A stretch of 64,000 nt of DNA from Daedaleopsis sinensis (lineage: Eukaryota > Basidiomycota > Agaricomycetes > Polyporales > Polyporaceae). Of the stretch, positions 1 to 13,197 are shown one piece after another. Position 1 is the first letter of the stretch, and each line of letters opens with the position of its first letter. The notes beneath the pieces are model-generated. The model saw only the letters and a program-made list of their open reading frames with translations. It was not told where the DNA came from and ran no database searches. The DNA is taken from contig CM066300.1 of the NCBI GenBank assembly GCA_033807695.1, positions 1,240,001 through 1,304,000 of the forward strand, read 5' to 3'. The position numbers and the translations under genes are program-made.

Positions 1-1861
1 CACCCTGTCGAGCTCCCGCTCAAAGACTGCGTCCTGCTTGCCCTTCTGCCCGCGACGGAGCGCCTTGTCCATGTGCTTCGCGATCATCTCAGCGGGCTTG
101 TTCCGCCTGGCCTTGAACCCAGCGGCGAAAGCGTCGCGGAGGCTGTAGAGGAAGTCACGGTTGGGCTGAACCTCGGGTGTGCTGTCCACATCCATGGCTG
201 ACGATGTTGAGGCAATAGGCTGCGCTCCGCGGGTGGATGGCGATGAGACTTCGTCGACGAAGACGGTCTGGACGAGTTTGTCCGCAAATGCTTTGAGGCT
301 GAGGAGACGGGGGACCATATCTTCGTCTTTCGCGGTGTCTGTCACGATTTCCTTCACTTTTTGCTGTATTGGCGTACGGTGAGCGAGGATATACGATTAA
401 AGCCACGACGACAGGAGCTTCACCTGAACATGCGCTTTGAATGCTGCAGTGAGCACCTTCAGCCCGCCCACCTTGGCGAACGTCTTGTACATTCTCGCAA
501 TGCGTGTGTCGTCTTCGGTACCGAAGAAAACCTGCAGAGCTGTGTGCGGAAATAATCAACCGCCGACCTAGCACTGGAGCTTTGTATATCCTCACCGTCC
601 TTCGCGAGCCACGGCAGGCGACCGGTGACGAGGGCTTTCAATGTGGTGTCCTGTACGACAGTGACGCTCCTGTCCAACAGCACCTCCTGTGCACGTTCGC
701 CTTCCTCCTTTATTCGCTCGTCTAGGCGACGAAGGAAGTTGTCTGCAGTCATGTTCTGGGCGACGAGTTGTGCCGATTCCTTGGCATAGAAGGCATGGGT
801 GAACTCGATGTACTTGAATTCGACAATATCGTCGTAGAGACCGTATGCACGCAGGTATCTGACAAGCTTGGGCAAATACGGGCGGTGGGCGTGCTGCTGT
901 CTATCAGAGCGAGGTATCACGAGTAAAGTAAGGAAGACAGAACTCTTAACCCAGAAAGTTGACGGTGCGTACCTGTTGGTCCGTTCCCACTCGAGCCAGT
1001 CAGCGAGCCCGTCGATAATCGAATCGGTGATGCGAGCACTTCTGACGACATTGTTGGTGAAAAGCGTGTACGCAAGCTGTCTGTTGGTCGTAGGTCAGCG
1101 CACGCAATCATAGATAAGACCAAACATGCATACTGTATGCTGGGACTCTGAATCGTCTCCGCGATGTACAGGGTGTCCAGATATGCAAACAAGGACTGCA
1201 GTAATCCCTGATGCGAGTATCAGCTCTGCCGACCGGTAACGGTTGGTGGAAAGCAACACCGACCACCTGCTTTTCGAACCATGTGCAGGCCTTGGTGAAT
1301 GGGATGAGCCAGTCCACGCTCTTGCTGGACTCTTTGATCAGAGTCTTCTCCCATTCAACGACACACTTCTCCAGCTCCATCTTGACAACGCTGTAAAGGC
1401 CTTCGCCGTTGCCCGCTTCCGCCACGACGGCACGGCACGCACGAGAGACGCGATCGTACGTCGCGGGTAGAGGCGCAGACTCGTTTGGGGTGAGGAGGAT
1501 CTTGATGGTGCGGTGCAGTAGCGCATATTCGGCATCGTAGACGGACTGCGGGGTGGGTTTTACTGCACGACTGCTTGGGACACACTCCCGATAGAGCATA
1601 GATAGGCTACTCACCTGGCTGGCCGACCACACGCAGGATGACGGGACCTCTCCTCTCCGCAGGTTCGGCAACGCCTGCGCGAGTGCTGGAGGCAGATGCG
1701 GGGTGAGTACTGTCAGAGCCGTCCAGACGGGCAATCTTGCGAGGGGGAGAGGCGGACCGGGATGGACCTCTTGAGCTCGCGGCGGCCTGAGACTGCGTCG
1801 AGAACGCACTGAACGCGTTCGACGTCTTCGGGAGACTGAAAAGAGTGTATACGTCCGCCAT
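1..1861 (-). CDS. cul4: Cullin-4, N-terminal part (runs off the window)
   Basis: Scaffold of a CRL4 ubiquitin ligase. Seven exons join in phase: 1861-1615, 1562-1267, 1195-1134, 1080-973, 900-596, 539-424 and 363-1, giving 499 codons before the edge; family members are usually 750-850 residues, so the cullin-homology and neddylation part lies outside. The start begins MADVYTLFSLPK, followed by a Ser/Pro-rich leader of about 80 residues. Cullin repeats then show the family pattern: an FYAKES stretch, YLD-like LLDRSV, RIARMYKTFAK, and close to the edge NKPAEMIAKHMD, matching the cullin-4 sequence just before its cullin-homology domain. The N-terminal leader also suits CUL4 better than CUL1 or CUL3. 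The family assignment is firm; CUL4 rather than another cullin is likely. Confidence 0.88.
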
Positions 1862-2526
1862 CGCGAGGCCGTCGGGTAGGAAGACAGTGGACGTTCACGT
1901 TCAGGGTGCGAGCCCGGCCCCGACGCAGTACTGTACGCCGAAGACGTCACTTACAAACCGCCCGGCGCTCCGCCACCTCCACTACCGTTTCTGGCAAGCG
2001 TCGTTGTTGCACTCAAAGCCACTGTCATTTGGCAGGCCACACTTCATTCATCCTCATTTTCGCAAACATAGCAGAGCACTAACTCATTATACATGACAGC
2101 ATTAGTCGGGTAGGCGAGGTCCCGCCCGCTTCCAACTTCGTCCTCCCGGACCCACTATCGTTGACTGCTACTGTAGTCTACTAGACTGGACCTTGCAGAA
2201 GTTATACAGTAGTATGGACAAAGTAACGGTTCGATGATTCTATGAACAAGAATGCATCTCAACGAGACCCACCACATGTCACTCTCAGACTGTTTTAGTG
2301 TGGAGTACCACGATAGCATGCACGGAGACTACAATCGTGTCACACCTTCGCATTCACTATTACAAACACTGAGAAACGTACATATACATATCAAGCTAGA
2401 GCGACGACAGCCATGACGAGAACAGAACAGCGACTTTGAGGCCAGAGACAGAGCATACCAGACGACAGAGCAGCACAAGCAGAACGGAAGGAGGCCGAGT
2501 CAAGACAGAGATACGAGGCGACCCAG
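1862..2526. other. Intergenic, cul4 5' side and spo22 3' side
   Basis: The stretch lies between the cul4 start and the upstream gene's stop, both on the minus strand. It must hold the cul4 promoter and the spo22 3' UTR. I see no gene, no repeat and no clear TATA element in it. Confidence 0.5.
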
Positions 2527-5500
2527 TCAGCGAGTATAGCGGGCCAGTAGTTGCGTGTATGCTCTTGCAATCTACGAGGGAATAGGGAAGAGTGAGCACC
2601 GCGGGCGACCATGGGAGCACTCACCTTCTCCGATCGAGCTTTCCCCTCGGGTACAAACCGGCAGACGGTTGTAGCCGCCTCGAACCACCTCTTCGCCTCG
2701 TCGAGAAGTGACGCACTGAATAATACAACTCCGTTAACGCACGACGGTCGGAGCAGAGGTGGAGACGAATCGCGCCACGAACTGTAAGCACTCGATACCG
2801 GTATTGTACGTGGTGCCGACGAGCCAGTGTCGTTCGTCCATGGGATAGGCCTGCCGGGGAGCAGTGAGGGGCGGGTCGTGTGGCCCAGTTCACACTCGTG
2901 CGCAGCACCGCGCACCTGGGGATCGTCCGCTGCGGCATGCTCCTGGAGCACGCCGACCGCCTGCTCGACGTATCCTATCGCCTTCGTCCGATCGGCCGTC
3001 GAATTCCGCGAGAGAAGGATGGTCAATATCGCCCGTAGCCACCTTGAGAACTTCTCCACTGACAGCACGGCGCGGTCGAGGCTGGCGTGTAGGATAGCCT
3101 ACGGAAGCAGAGCCCCGTGCAAGATAGGGTACAGGTCACATTGGCTCCGGGGTGGCGGCGGTGGTACGGGCAGGGTGAACTTACCTCGAGCGCAGCGAAT
3201 AGGACTACGCCGTGCGGAGCGGGCAATGGTTTGCGGTTCGCGTTCGATGTAAATTGCTCAACAAAATTCCGGGGGAAGCGTGGAAGAACTACCGCACCTT
3301 CTACAGGGCACTCTTTCTCTACCCACTGATAGCAGATGGCGGCGCGTGTTGTCATCTGACCGGGAGGAGTCAACGGAAGGACCTACCAGGATGTCAGTGA
3401 TCGCTTCAAGTGTTCCCAAGTCCGCATCTTGGGTGCGGGTTGCTTCCTGTTGGAGAACGCAGCGGCACGGTCAGAACCTAAGTATAGTGCGATGTGCCGG
3501 TGTGGTTTCACCTCAATCACTTCCGGGATGTGGCCCCAGGTCCTCAGTTGACAGGCGATCTCCGTCTCGAATACGGACAGGACGTTGAGAGATGAGTGCG
3601 CCCGTTGAACCTCTTCTTCGGCGAGCGCACCCGCCGTGGCCAGCTCCTTCTGGATCCGACTTTTACACGCGATGATCTCTTTCGCGATTTCCTGTCGGCG
3701 GTCCGCCTGTACAGGTAACAGTTCGTCTTTAGAGCGCAGATAGTCGCCTCTGGCGTAAATTACATACCTCCTGGGCGGCGTGACTTGGCGCCCGATGACG
3801 AGATGCAAACACTGGATGCAGTTCCATGTGTGACAGTAGCTTGGTGGGAACGCAGGTAGCTTCTTACCTCGACCCGCGGCGCCCGCAAAGGAGGCATTAA
3901 TCAGGAACACGTGAAGTCCTGTCTCGGAGTCCGCCGCTGGGAACCGAAGGTAGATATCCAGCAGCTGTAAATTCCGAACGTGAGTCCCGGCGCGTGACGC
4001 GACAACCCACACAATCTGCGGGTGCGCGGAGCGCGGAGATGGACGAGATGCAGGTAGGGCCACCGTCGCGCCGACTTACCTGCCTTGAGATGTCGAACAG
4101 GTCGGAGATGCTGTCCTCGTAATTTTCCCAGTCCGAACATCCCTGGACGGCGGTGTTGTAGGCACTTCGCCACAACCATGAGATGTCCTTCGTGCCGGCA
4201 GCGGTGTTCAGCTTTGACTCGTGCGCCGTAACCAGTGACAAAGCTTGAGCATACGGGAATGGTCCCGCCTCAGCGGCGAACCCAGGCACGTTAGAAACGA
4301 CATACGACAACGTACCGGTGGAGAAATGTCGTATGAGCATGGGAACAAAGACCGCGCTGAGAAGGCAGAAGGACGGGATAAGTGGTTGGCTGCACATCCT
4401 GCAAATTTAGCGGAATAGATAACTCACAGGTCGGCTCCGGGTTCTGACATCATTCTGAGAACGAGTCTGATGATACAGCGAACCAACGTAACGGCCTCCG
4501 CTTCGACCTGAACCCCGCTCCGGGTCGAGGCGTCTAAGAGAGCTTCCAGTACCGCTAGCAGTAGCTGTTTCATGGCGGATTCATTTGCAAGCCGAGTGGC
4601 AAGCAGCAGCATCTTCTTGTTGAAGTTGGACGCGTGGACCATCTCGTGGACTGCGGCAACGGCTGTGGGAGGATTGATCGATCAAAGGAACGGTCTTGAG
4701 ACGTAACGAGATACCTTCGTCCTCGAGGCCTAGGCATCGAGTCCGTCAGTTCCTCGATGTGGTATCCTGGGCGGAGAGCCTACCTTGATGGGTTGCAATC
4801 AATAGCGCGACGTAGTGCGTACCCGCATCAGTGGGCGAACAGCGGCGAACGATCGCGGAAGCCTGGGCGTGTTCGCCGCACTGAATGTAGCAGAGCGCCG
4901 CCTTACGAAAACATTTCGGATTGGAGACGAGTGACATCGATCCAAAGGCGCGATGTGTCCCGGCCAGAAACCAGTCGGCGGCTTCCGACCAGCGTTTCGC
5001 GTGATAATGCCGATCTCCGAACTGCCATAGTAGCTGCGCCGGAAACTCAGGTAGGCCGAAACATTGTGTGGCGGACGCTCAACTCACTGTCAAACAAGCC
5101 GTTGTTGGGATCTTTGGGAGCTCATAGTCGTTCGAGTCTAGCACTGTGCGAGATGGTCGCATATAGTGAGGAACGCGCGCGCACGGTTATCAAGATGCGA
5201 CGGGAAAACGTACGATTTAGGGCGCGCTCGACCTCTTGCATTGCGCGCGCGTGGTCGTCAGCTTTAGAACAGTGGAAGATTAGGGATAGAAGGAGACGAT
5301 CCAGATAGACTAGGCCTGCGCTATTTTGGGCTTCGAATGCCCGCTGCAGACAATGCTGGTGAATAGCGGTGACCAACACGCTGAGGAGGAAGGGGTCAGC
5401 ACACGTGACGGCCGAATGGTGATAGCGAGGCAGTGGAACGCTGAGCTCAACTGGTCGTGGCCGAGAGTTCGCAGTTCTTGCAGAATACTTCCAGATTCCA

Positions 5501-7440
5501 TAGATATGTCAACTCGAACAGGTTGATAATCAGGGCACAAGGAACACGCACTCCGTGATGCTATTCTCCGAATACTCCATATGATCGATGATGGACTGGA
5601 ATGCTATGGTATCCTTGTTTATTGACTGCGACCGGTGTCTGTCGCCTCGACGAAACCTACCTTCAAGAAGCGGGAGATAGGGCGCTTTACGTCGCTTGAG
5701 AATTGCAACTCTCATCCATCGAAGTTGTTGATACTCGGCTGATTTCTGAAACAGTTGTAAGGGGAATATGTCAATCTAAGGGCACCTAGCGGACTTACGT
5801 GATCCAGCGATGTGTCTACGGACTCAATGAGCTCTTGCAGAGATGCTTCTGCTCTTGTTAGGTTCTCTGGATCTTGCGACGATGACAGGAAGTATGCGCG
5901 GGCTGTTCGCACGTGCCCGGTCGGCATTCAGTGGCACACCGGAACAGAGGGTTGGCCTACCCAACGTTCTGAGAATTGATCGCTAGGACTAATGTTGGGC
6001 GTGTGACCGTCAAGCGGCAGGCTGAAGGCAGACTTACCCGCAAGGCCCCTTCACCGGTTTCTGCCGTGTCTTCGAGCGGCTCGATGATCGTGAACGCGCG
6101 CTGGATCCACTTTACGGATTCGTTTGTGCTATCCCCAAGTGGGCCGGCCTGCGTGCTGGATCGGAGTATCTCCTTGCCAATACCCAACAGCTTTCCGGCC
6201 AGCGTTCTCCGCTTGAACGGAGACGATCAGCACCCATACGGTTAACATTCAGTATTTCGCAGCTCTCTCACATCGGATGGGGTCAGAAGCGACAGGTATT
6301 GATCGCTCGCTGGGCAGTGGCACATCACCAGATGAGCATCCCGGCTCAACGAGAGACACACCTGTGACTTTCTCGAGCATGAACTCCGCCACGCCAACAT
6401 TACCTTCTTTCCAAGCCTGTCAGAGTTGTCAGAGATGGGTTGCGGATTGGGTATTGGGATATGGGCGCTGCTTACGGCTTCCATCCGACTAGAATAGTAG
6501 AAAATAACTGCGCGGGCCCTGGGCTGTGCATTGTCGCCCTGCGGGTCTTCAGCGGCGCGCAAGAGTTCCTCGTACTAGGTTAGTGATGTGTCAGCGAACC
6601 GAAGGATTCAGATAGGTCGTCGGCACGCAAGGATAGACCAGACTGCCGACCTTTGCTGCCGAGCCTAAGACGCCTGCGGCGAGGTCGAGGTCGGCCACAT
6701 CTACGGAGGCGAAAATTTTGGACGTGTGTAGCACTGGCGTCATAATGGTCGGAGGAAGCAAGCGATGTACTGACCTGCCAAGCTTGCACCGGCTTTGCTA
6801 GCGAGCTTCAGCACATGGATGAGTGCTGGTGGGAAATGTCGGGAATTAGTCATGGCGAACCTAGAGTGGATGTCCAGGACGTACATTCTATTCCGGGTTT
6901 TTGTTCCATTCCAGCCTCTATGAGACGGAAGCCGGCGAGGCGCACTGACATCCAGAGCCGGATTGGGGCATGTGGGAGAAAGAGAGCGGAAGGGGACGCA
7001 CATGCTGCGCAGACGGCGCGATAGGCATCATCTGGGACGTCTTGCTGTACAACCGATGCATTCCATAGGGCGACGCCTGAGATGTATTGTGAGGGTGGTT
7101 TTGTCCAGGCACGCGAAGAGGAAAAGGCTGGGACAGACCTTCGCGATCTAACTCGTCCGCGCGCTGAGGCCAGTGCTCTTGCTTGGCACGAGGGCGATGC
7201 TGGGAGAGAGATTCGGCGAGGGCAGATAGGTGGAGAAGATCCGAGCGGAGAGAATTCCAGTCCGGATGCTTGCCATTAAGTTTTGGTTTAATTCTAGCGA
7301 GGGCGGCTGAAGGAAGCGGAATGGTGTCAGAGAGCCTGAGGGGAGATGTGCGCAGGGATCAGAAGGACGAACGGACATTGAATGTTCGTGTATGCGCTCC
7401 CAGAGTCTGACAAAAGCTTGCGTTTCCTGCGGTCAGACAT
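2527..7440 (-). CDS. spo22: SPO22/ZIP4/TEX11-type meiosis protein
   Basis: TPR-rich chromosome-axis protein that, in known members, promotes synapsis and crossover formation in meiosis. It is split into many short exons, more than twelve. I place the start at 7440 (MSDRRKRKLL) and join exon 1 to exon 2 by an intron with a CTGAC branch-like site. Family motifs appear in order: ADELDREG joined to VALWNASVV (about 7.15-7.06 kb), LRLAGFRLIEAG (about 6.94 kb), GKLLGIGKEIL (about 6.18 kb), KCFRKAALCYIQCGEHAQA (about 4.9 kb), FNKKMLLLATRLANES (about 4.6 kb), KDISWLWRSAYNTAVQGC (about 4.2 kb) and DERHWLVGTTYNTGIECL (about 2.8 kb). The end is IARAYTQLLARYTR with TGA at 2529-2527. Some central exon joints remain unresolved. 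The gene is divergent from the small membrane-protein gene with a 201-bp gap. Confidence 0.87.
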
Positions 7441-7641
7441 TGTGGACGGCGTGCGTGGGGGCATGCGCGGTGGAGGAACGCGACAAGGCGCAGCGGGTGG
7501 GCAGGAGGCGCGAGGCGGGCGTGACAGGCGTGGGGGCAGTAGACGCGTAACGAGACGCGTAACGGGACGCGTCTCCCGAGTCACGCCGAGTGACGCAGGG
7601 TGGGCGCCTGCACAACTTGGCGTGAACGGCGAGGGAGAAGG
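7441..7641. promoter_or_regulatory. Divergent promoter, spo22 / small membrane protein
   Basis: The 201 bp between two oppositely directed start codons must serve both genes. It holds a run of repeated ACGCGT boxes at about 7550-7572 (three near-identical copies spaced about 10 bp), each the core of an MluI cell-cycle box as known from yeast. Use of those boxes here is inference. Confidence 0.4.
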
Positions 7642-8182
7642 ATGTCCGCGTCTGGAGGGATACCGAGAGCATCGAGCACGCTTCCCGTCGAGGCCGTAGC
7701 ACAGGCCACACGCGTACGTCTCTCGCCATATGCACACCCACAGCCCTCTCACGTCCAGCAGCAAGCCCAGCGCGACGGCATCTTTGCTGGCCTATCCTCG
7801 GCTCTAGTCAGTGGTGCGTTCCTCCTTCCCCGGCTCTCCCCCTCGCCGTGGACGTACGCTGCGCATCGTGGCCGCTGAGACCCCGTTCTGTCTTCATCTA
7901 GCCATCGTAGGCTCCAAGTTCCTTCGTCTGAACAGGAATGCCACCATCCTGTGCGGCGTAGGTGAGCTACACACCGCCCTCCCCTTCTTTGACGCCTCCT
8001 CCTTCGCTGTGGATTTCCATGGGCCTCAGGCTAATGACGCTCCCTTCCCCTCAGTCACTGGTATTGTCTCCGGATATCAGTTCACCCAGGGCTTCCTCGC
8101 GACCAACATCGCCCGTCTTCACGCCGAAAAGGCTAGGCTTGACAAGCTCGCCGCCGAGCAAGATGCCCCAGAGGTCTTCTGA
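7642..8182 (+). CDS. Small conserved membrane protein, unknown function
   Basis: Three exons (7642-7813, 7902-7961, 8055-8182) join in phase to 119 residues. The start at MSASGG is the ATG closest to the conserved part; an in-frame ATG at 7600 is possible. After a 45-residue polar leader, the segment DGIFAGLSSALVSGAIVG and the later CGVVTGIVSGYQFTQGFL look like two glycine-rich membrane helices linked by a basic loop KFLRLNRN. The tail ARLHAEKARLDKLAAEQD is helical and charged. I recall similar short proteins in other basidiomycetes but know no function. Two hydrophobic helices with a basic loop would fit a mitochondrial or ER membrane protein; that is inference. Confidence 0.75.
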
Positions 8183-8436
8183 GGCCCTCCGTCTGATGTT
8201 CCCGTCCATATAGCCGTGCACAGACAAGCTATATCTCGTTTGTGGCGAGGTGGTCGCGTGTGTCCATCTCCACTGTCGATCTCCGGGAGCCTCGCGATAA
8301 CCATTTCTTTTTTGTTTCTAAGTACAAGCCCTTGTCTGACAGAAATATTCCAAAGGTCTCCCCACTCACCAATCCATGACCGATCCGGACTCTCCGCCTG
8401 CGCAAGCACTCGCACTGCACTCGCTCGCTCCGGCAG

Positions 8437-8790
8437 AGGACCCCCGACATATCCGCCAAATGCCTGATCCCGTTTTCTCAAAACGGCCAAAAAATGTCCG
8501 GGCCATCAGGCCTAACTTTTGGGCGTTTTGGTCCGGAAAACATCAGGCATCGGCCCAAAAATTTCCCAAAAATAGGGGGGTAACCTCGTTTTGGCGCTCG
8601 GCGCCTCCGGCGCCTGATGTTTTCTTGAGCGTTTACGCCGGCGGCTAGGGTCAAAAATCACGTTTTGTCCGGACTTTTCATCAGGCATGCGGTCGTCAAA
8701 AGGTCAAATTTGTCCGTTGGCATCAGGTTCAGGACCCCCCTCGAGGTCCGGAAATGGCATCAGGCATCTGGCTCATATGTCGGGGGTCCT
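8437..8790. mobile_element. MITE with 8-bp target-site duplication
   Basis: A 354-bp non-coding element. The left end begins AGGACCCCCGACATAT and the right end is its inverse; imperfect inverted repeats run about 39 bp. It is flanked on both sides by TCCGGCAG (8429-8436 and 8791-8798), an exact 8-bp duplication. Inside, the word CATCAGG and its complement recur at least six times in both orientations, like the subterminal repeats where transposases bind. An 8-bp duplication fits hAT or KDZ superfamilies. No coding capacity was found, so it would need an enzyme supplied in trans. Confidence 0.85.
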
Positions 8791-8798
8791 TCCGGCAG

Positions 8799-11700
8799 TC
8801 GCGCGCAGACAAATACACGTACAAGCCCTCCGGGTCTCGCCGCTTGCCAGCTGTCGACCTGCCCAGGACCTGCCTCTGCCCCGGCTGTCTCCCAACGTCT
8901 GCGCCAGAAGGCGTTGCATTCAGTTATTTTCATATTATCCTCCGTTCTTGTTCTGTGAAGGGCTAACCCTATTCCAGTCGCACACTTGTTCCTTTCACAC
9001 CCCGCCCAACGCAAGCTCATCGCCATCCTCCCAGCAGCTGCGTCCCGGCGCTGGGGTGGCGCAACTTTCCATCCTTCGCTTCGTCCTGTCGCACACGCCT
9101 CGGCTAACTCGAAGCCCTGAACGAGCCAGCAACTGTTCCCGCACACCTCGCAGCGATGACTGTTTCGTCTCTCGTTGTGGTTCGACCGTCGTCCGCTGCT
9201 GCAGCGTCCCGACAATGACCGGCCCGTCACCACTGTTCTATTGTGCCCGGCGCGTCGTTCCCTAGCGTTCCCTCCGTTGAATCGTCTCCAACGGCCGACC
9301 GGTCAGATAGAGCTACAAACGGACGACTTGCCGCAGCTTCCGCCGCGCTCTGCCCCCGAGCGACAGAGCGTGCTAGGACCGCAGGTGCGCATGAGAAGAT
9401 GGAGGTGAGAGCGAGCACTTCATGTCTCTAACATCAAGACGAGTGGCGTTCGGGCCTAAGTTTATGTCTCATTCCGCACACACGACTGGGGTCTCTTGGG
9501 GCTCGTCGTCGCTGATCGCCTGGAATGGGTCTGATGCCGACCACTAGCCCCGTCGATGGTTGAGAGATCGCTAGCGCGATCGCTCAGGGCCGTACGTGAA
9601 CCCCGCGGTGACGTGCGACCGTCCCCAGACCGCGCGGATGGCGCCCCGACTGCGCCTCCGGCCTTCACCTCCATCCATGCTCCTGATTGAGGACGACACG
9701 TACGCCAGTTAGGTGAATGTCAGCCTCGAGGCAACGCGACGCGGTAAAATGTGTCCACGGTGCTTTCTCGGGCAACAACGGTCTAGGCACGACAACGAGC
9801 TCTAAGTAAAGCTGCTTGGGGCTGAGGCGCTCGTGTTGAGTGAAGGGGCCAGCCCAGTGATTGCGCATATTAATTCCGAATGGGCAGTTACTTAGTGCTT
9901 AGTGCGCTGAAGTGCGACCGATTGATCATGGGGTGGCGCACAGTAGGTACATCCCTCCGCCTAATGTGGCCGCACATGCTAAACGCCTCAGGGAGATGCT
10001 GACTGGAGGATGTCTCAGGACGTGTGTAGGCCGGCGCGCCGAAGGCGACTGCACACTTAGCGCATCGAGCGGTGGTGTTGTAAGTATACGCGGTGCGAGT
10101 GAATAGATGGTTATATTGCGTACGGGAATGATGGGTGGATGCGGGGAGTTCTAATCTGCCTCGCCCTCCCTACGCACCGGTAAGCCCAGGAGTTGTTCTG
10201 CAACATTATCATACGTTCTCCGCTTCTGCGTCACCCCGGCGGGCGTGCGATGTTACCGTCACCGTGTCCGTCATACCATCTTAAGCGATGGATGGGTCGC
10301 GAAGGGACGAGCTAACAGCAGCTTGGAGCCCCTTTGCCGCCAGTTTGGGAGCATCTCGCGCGTTCGATGAATCATGAGGTTCCATCATCTTGTCTTCTAT
10401 TCGACACGCTAGCTAAGGTCCAGTTCCGAAGCGCTGCCCCATGGCCCGCCGCCGCCGAAACCGTTCTCCCCAGGTTCTCCGGCCCACCTGCGCGCACAGA
10501 CCCGCCCGCGCCCATGCCGTGCACGCCCACGTCCTCGCGAGCTCCGGACAATGATGCTTGCATGACAGCCCGAGATGCAGAATCACAGATCTCGCGACTC
10601 GAGCTCCAGGACCATACCCGCGCTCTTGCCCCTTGGAGGAGCACCCGTCGGGCGACGCTCGAACTCTCTCCCGTCTCAGACTTGCACACGTGGCCAAATT
10701 TATAGGCGGGCGGAAGGGGGCTCCGATGCTCGACGCGCGGAAATGGCAGGTCGGCGCAGGTCGGCGCGGGACGCTGATGTGCGTGGTGGAATGCTAAACT
10801 CTGCGCGTCGGAACAACAAGACGTCGACGTACGTGTCACTGTATAGCACGCAGCGCACAGCTGTCAAACTCTCAGATTGCCGGGCACGAGTCGCATAGCT
10901 ACGGTGTGTGCGAGTGACGTGTCGGTGTGTATGTAAGTTTACTTACTTGCTGCTTGAGTCTGGTAAGTAAGTAATGTACGAATTCGAACACTTGCTTGTC
11001 TCATATATACATAGCTGCTGCGCTGCCACCCGCCCCTCCAGAATGTACCAGAAATGAGCGGCGACGGTGAAACGGCCGGGGCCGCGATGAGACAAGCATG
11101 CATGTGTGCTGCAGCAGTCTGCGGCACGAGCTCACACTGCGATCGGAGGAAATAGGTATTGCTGCGTGTGTTGTCGAAAAGAGTGTGCACATCTTCCGGA
11201 CTTGTGGTGGGCCGCGTGCGCGCGATGCTAACTCAAACTTGCAAAAGGGACAAGTCCAATGACTTGCGCAATGCGCGCAGTCGACCGCGGCTCCCGACCT
11301 CCGTGCCGTAAGCCTGTGGTACATACTTACTCAGTACTAAGGACGGTCCAAATGCGAGCAGTGTGCACGTGTCGCTGTATGTCTACTATCTGGGAGCTGG
11401 CAACAAGGGCGAGTGCGAGTGTATTGTGCCTCCTGAGGCCTTGCCGGTGCCGCAGCCGTTGGGATGAACCTTAGAGGGACAAGTCCCGACGGCTGAGACC
11501 AAGGCGAACTCTCTATTGTTGCGCACTGACTCACCAGGCCACGGATGTCGCGGCGATCTCGTGGAGGGCGCGGGGAGGCAGTAGTGGTGAATCTATCACT
11601 CTCCTGGGACACGGCACTTACTGTATTACTGCTCTGAGAGGGGCGTTGCTTGATGCGAACCCGCTGAAGTGAGGGGCCCGTGTGCATGTGCTCGGGAGAG

Positions 11701-13197
11701 ACCAGAGCGGAAAACCAACGCACGGAGCGCGTTTAGGGTGCGCCTCCATGAGCTAAACACTCGGTGGACCTGCGAGCTTACCATATCGCTGTCAGCCGGG
11801 GCGCGACAACGCGGCGGCGCACGGGGCGGTGGAATCAGAATTCGAAGACGATGGACACTGCAGAAGAGTAAGTAGATCTAAGTTCTAGAGAGCCCAGAAC
11901 GTACCCGGTCGCACCGTCACTAGTTGCGCGTCCGACGCACGTCGGCCGTCGCTTCAACAGTAGTCAACTCACCTAGGGCTGTGGTCGCGAGTCCCTCCCG
12001 ATCCGAGGGTGGCACTTTGACCGTTGACGTGGAACTTGGACCGCGGTCCGTGCCCCCTGAGCTGGAGCCTGCGCGTGAGGGAACCCGGACGCGGGCTGCT
12101 TCCGCCTCCTCCGCATAAAATTTGCCTCGGCTCTGCGTGGCGGTCGCGCGGCCGCGACGCATATGGATATGGCCTGGCGCACAGACACGGACACGGACGC
12201 GACGTTGCTGGGACGGGACGGGTCGCGGGTCGCGGGTCGCGGGCGCCGCGCCGCGCATGGATGATCATGGCAGCGAAAAAACGGCCGATCAGCGTTCAGG
12301 CTGAGGATTTTTGTTTTCCGTTTTCCGTTTGCAAAAATGGAGGAGGAGGTAAGTGCTTACGCGGGGAGGGCCGCGGCCGCGGGGCCCATACCGCTTTTGG
12401 CTGGACGCTCGCACCATCCGTCCTCTGCAGGCACGGCGAGCGAGGGCGAGCGCCGAGCCTCTGAGAGGCACGAGCTAAGAGCTTAAGGGACGCGCGGGCG
12501 CCCATCCGATCCGGTCCGGGGCAGCGGCCACGCCAAGCACGGAGGCGTGCGCGCTCGCGACGCGCGAGACATCCGAGCCGGACTCGCAGGGCGCTGCCCG
12601 TTCCATAAGTTACAGTAAGTATGGTGCCTCGCGCGGTGCAAAATTCAAAGATGGTGTAACGTGTTCACTGTTCCAGCAGCTGCGACTGCGCATGCGCGGC
12701 GACGACTCACGAGAGGCCCGGCTGATGGGGATCCAGGTGATGGACGCGCTTCTGTACATGTTACCGAGTTCGTTTCACATAGATGCTAACGAAGACAAGA
12801 TGCGAGATGGCAGACGGCGTAAGAAGCTGGCTATGTAGCGAAGCATACCCACGCGGGCAAGAACGGCGACAGCAGCAGCAGCAGCAGAGAGGAGCGGGGG
12901 CGTGCGTGGGGTGATGCGGGAATGCGGGAATGGATATGTGCGGCATGGCGACAAATGCGAATGCGAATGGATGCGAATTGGGGGTAACTGCGGGACAACT
13001 ACAATGCACAATGCGAGGGGACATGGACATGGACATGGGCGTGGCGGATGATGGGCGTGAACGAAATGCTGGTGGTAGTACGTACGATAATGCGATGCGG
13101 TAGTAATAAGTAATATGTGCTGCGATGGAGTCCGTGGTTCACGCTAAAGTTCTAACTTATACTATACTACTATACGGCACCAAGAGGATGATGATGA
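8799..13197. other. 4.4-kb gene-poor stretch before the cyclin 3' end
   Basis: No open frame here has a family motif or a plausible chain of spliced exons. The longer frames reflect the high GC content. The stretch holds scattered ACTTACTT/AAGTAAGT words, for example an inverted pair at 10941-10948 and 10965-10972, and a (CAG)6 tract at about 12869-12887. It may contain long UTRs or non-coding transcripts; the sequence alone cannot show this. Confidence 0.5.
10933..10972. repeat. Nested ACTTACTT/AAGTAAGT inverted repeats
   Basis: GTAAGT at 10933-10938 and ACTTAC at 10941-10946 form a near-perfect palindrome. The same ACTTACTT pairs again with AAGTAAGT at 10965-10972. Related words recur through the next 10 kb. 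Confidence 0.5.

Noticed and set aside
8687..9265. 192-codon plus-strand frame and its 157-codon antisense frame
   Set aside because: The plus frame starts inside the MITE; composition is Arg/Ser/Pro-rich and no motif or splice-joined extension is visible on either strand.
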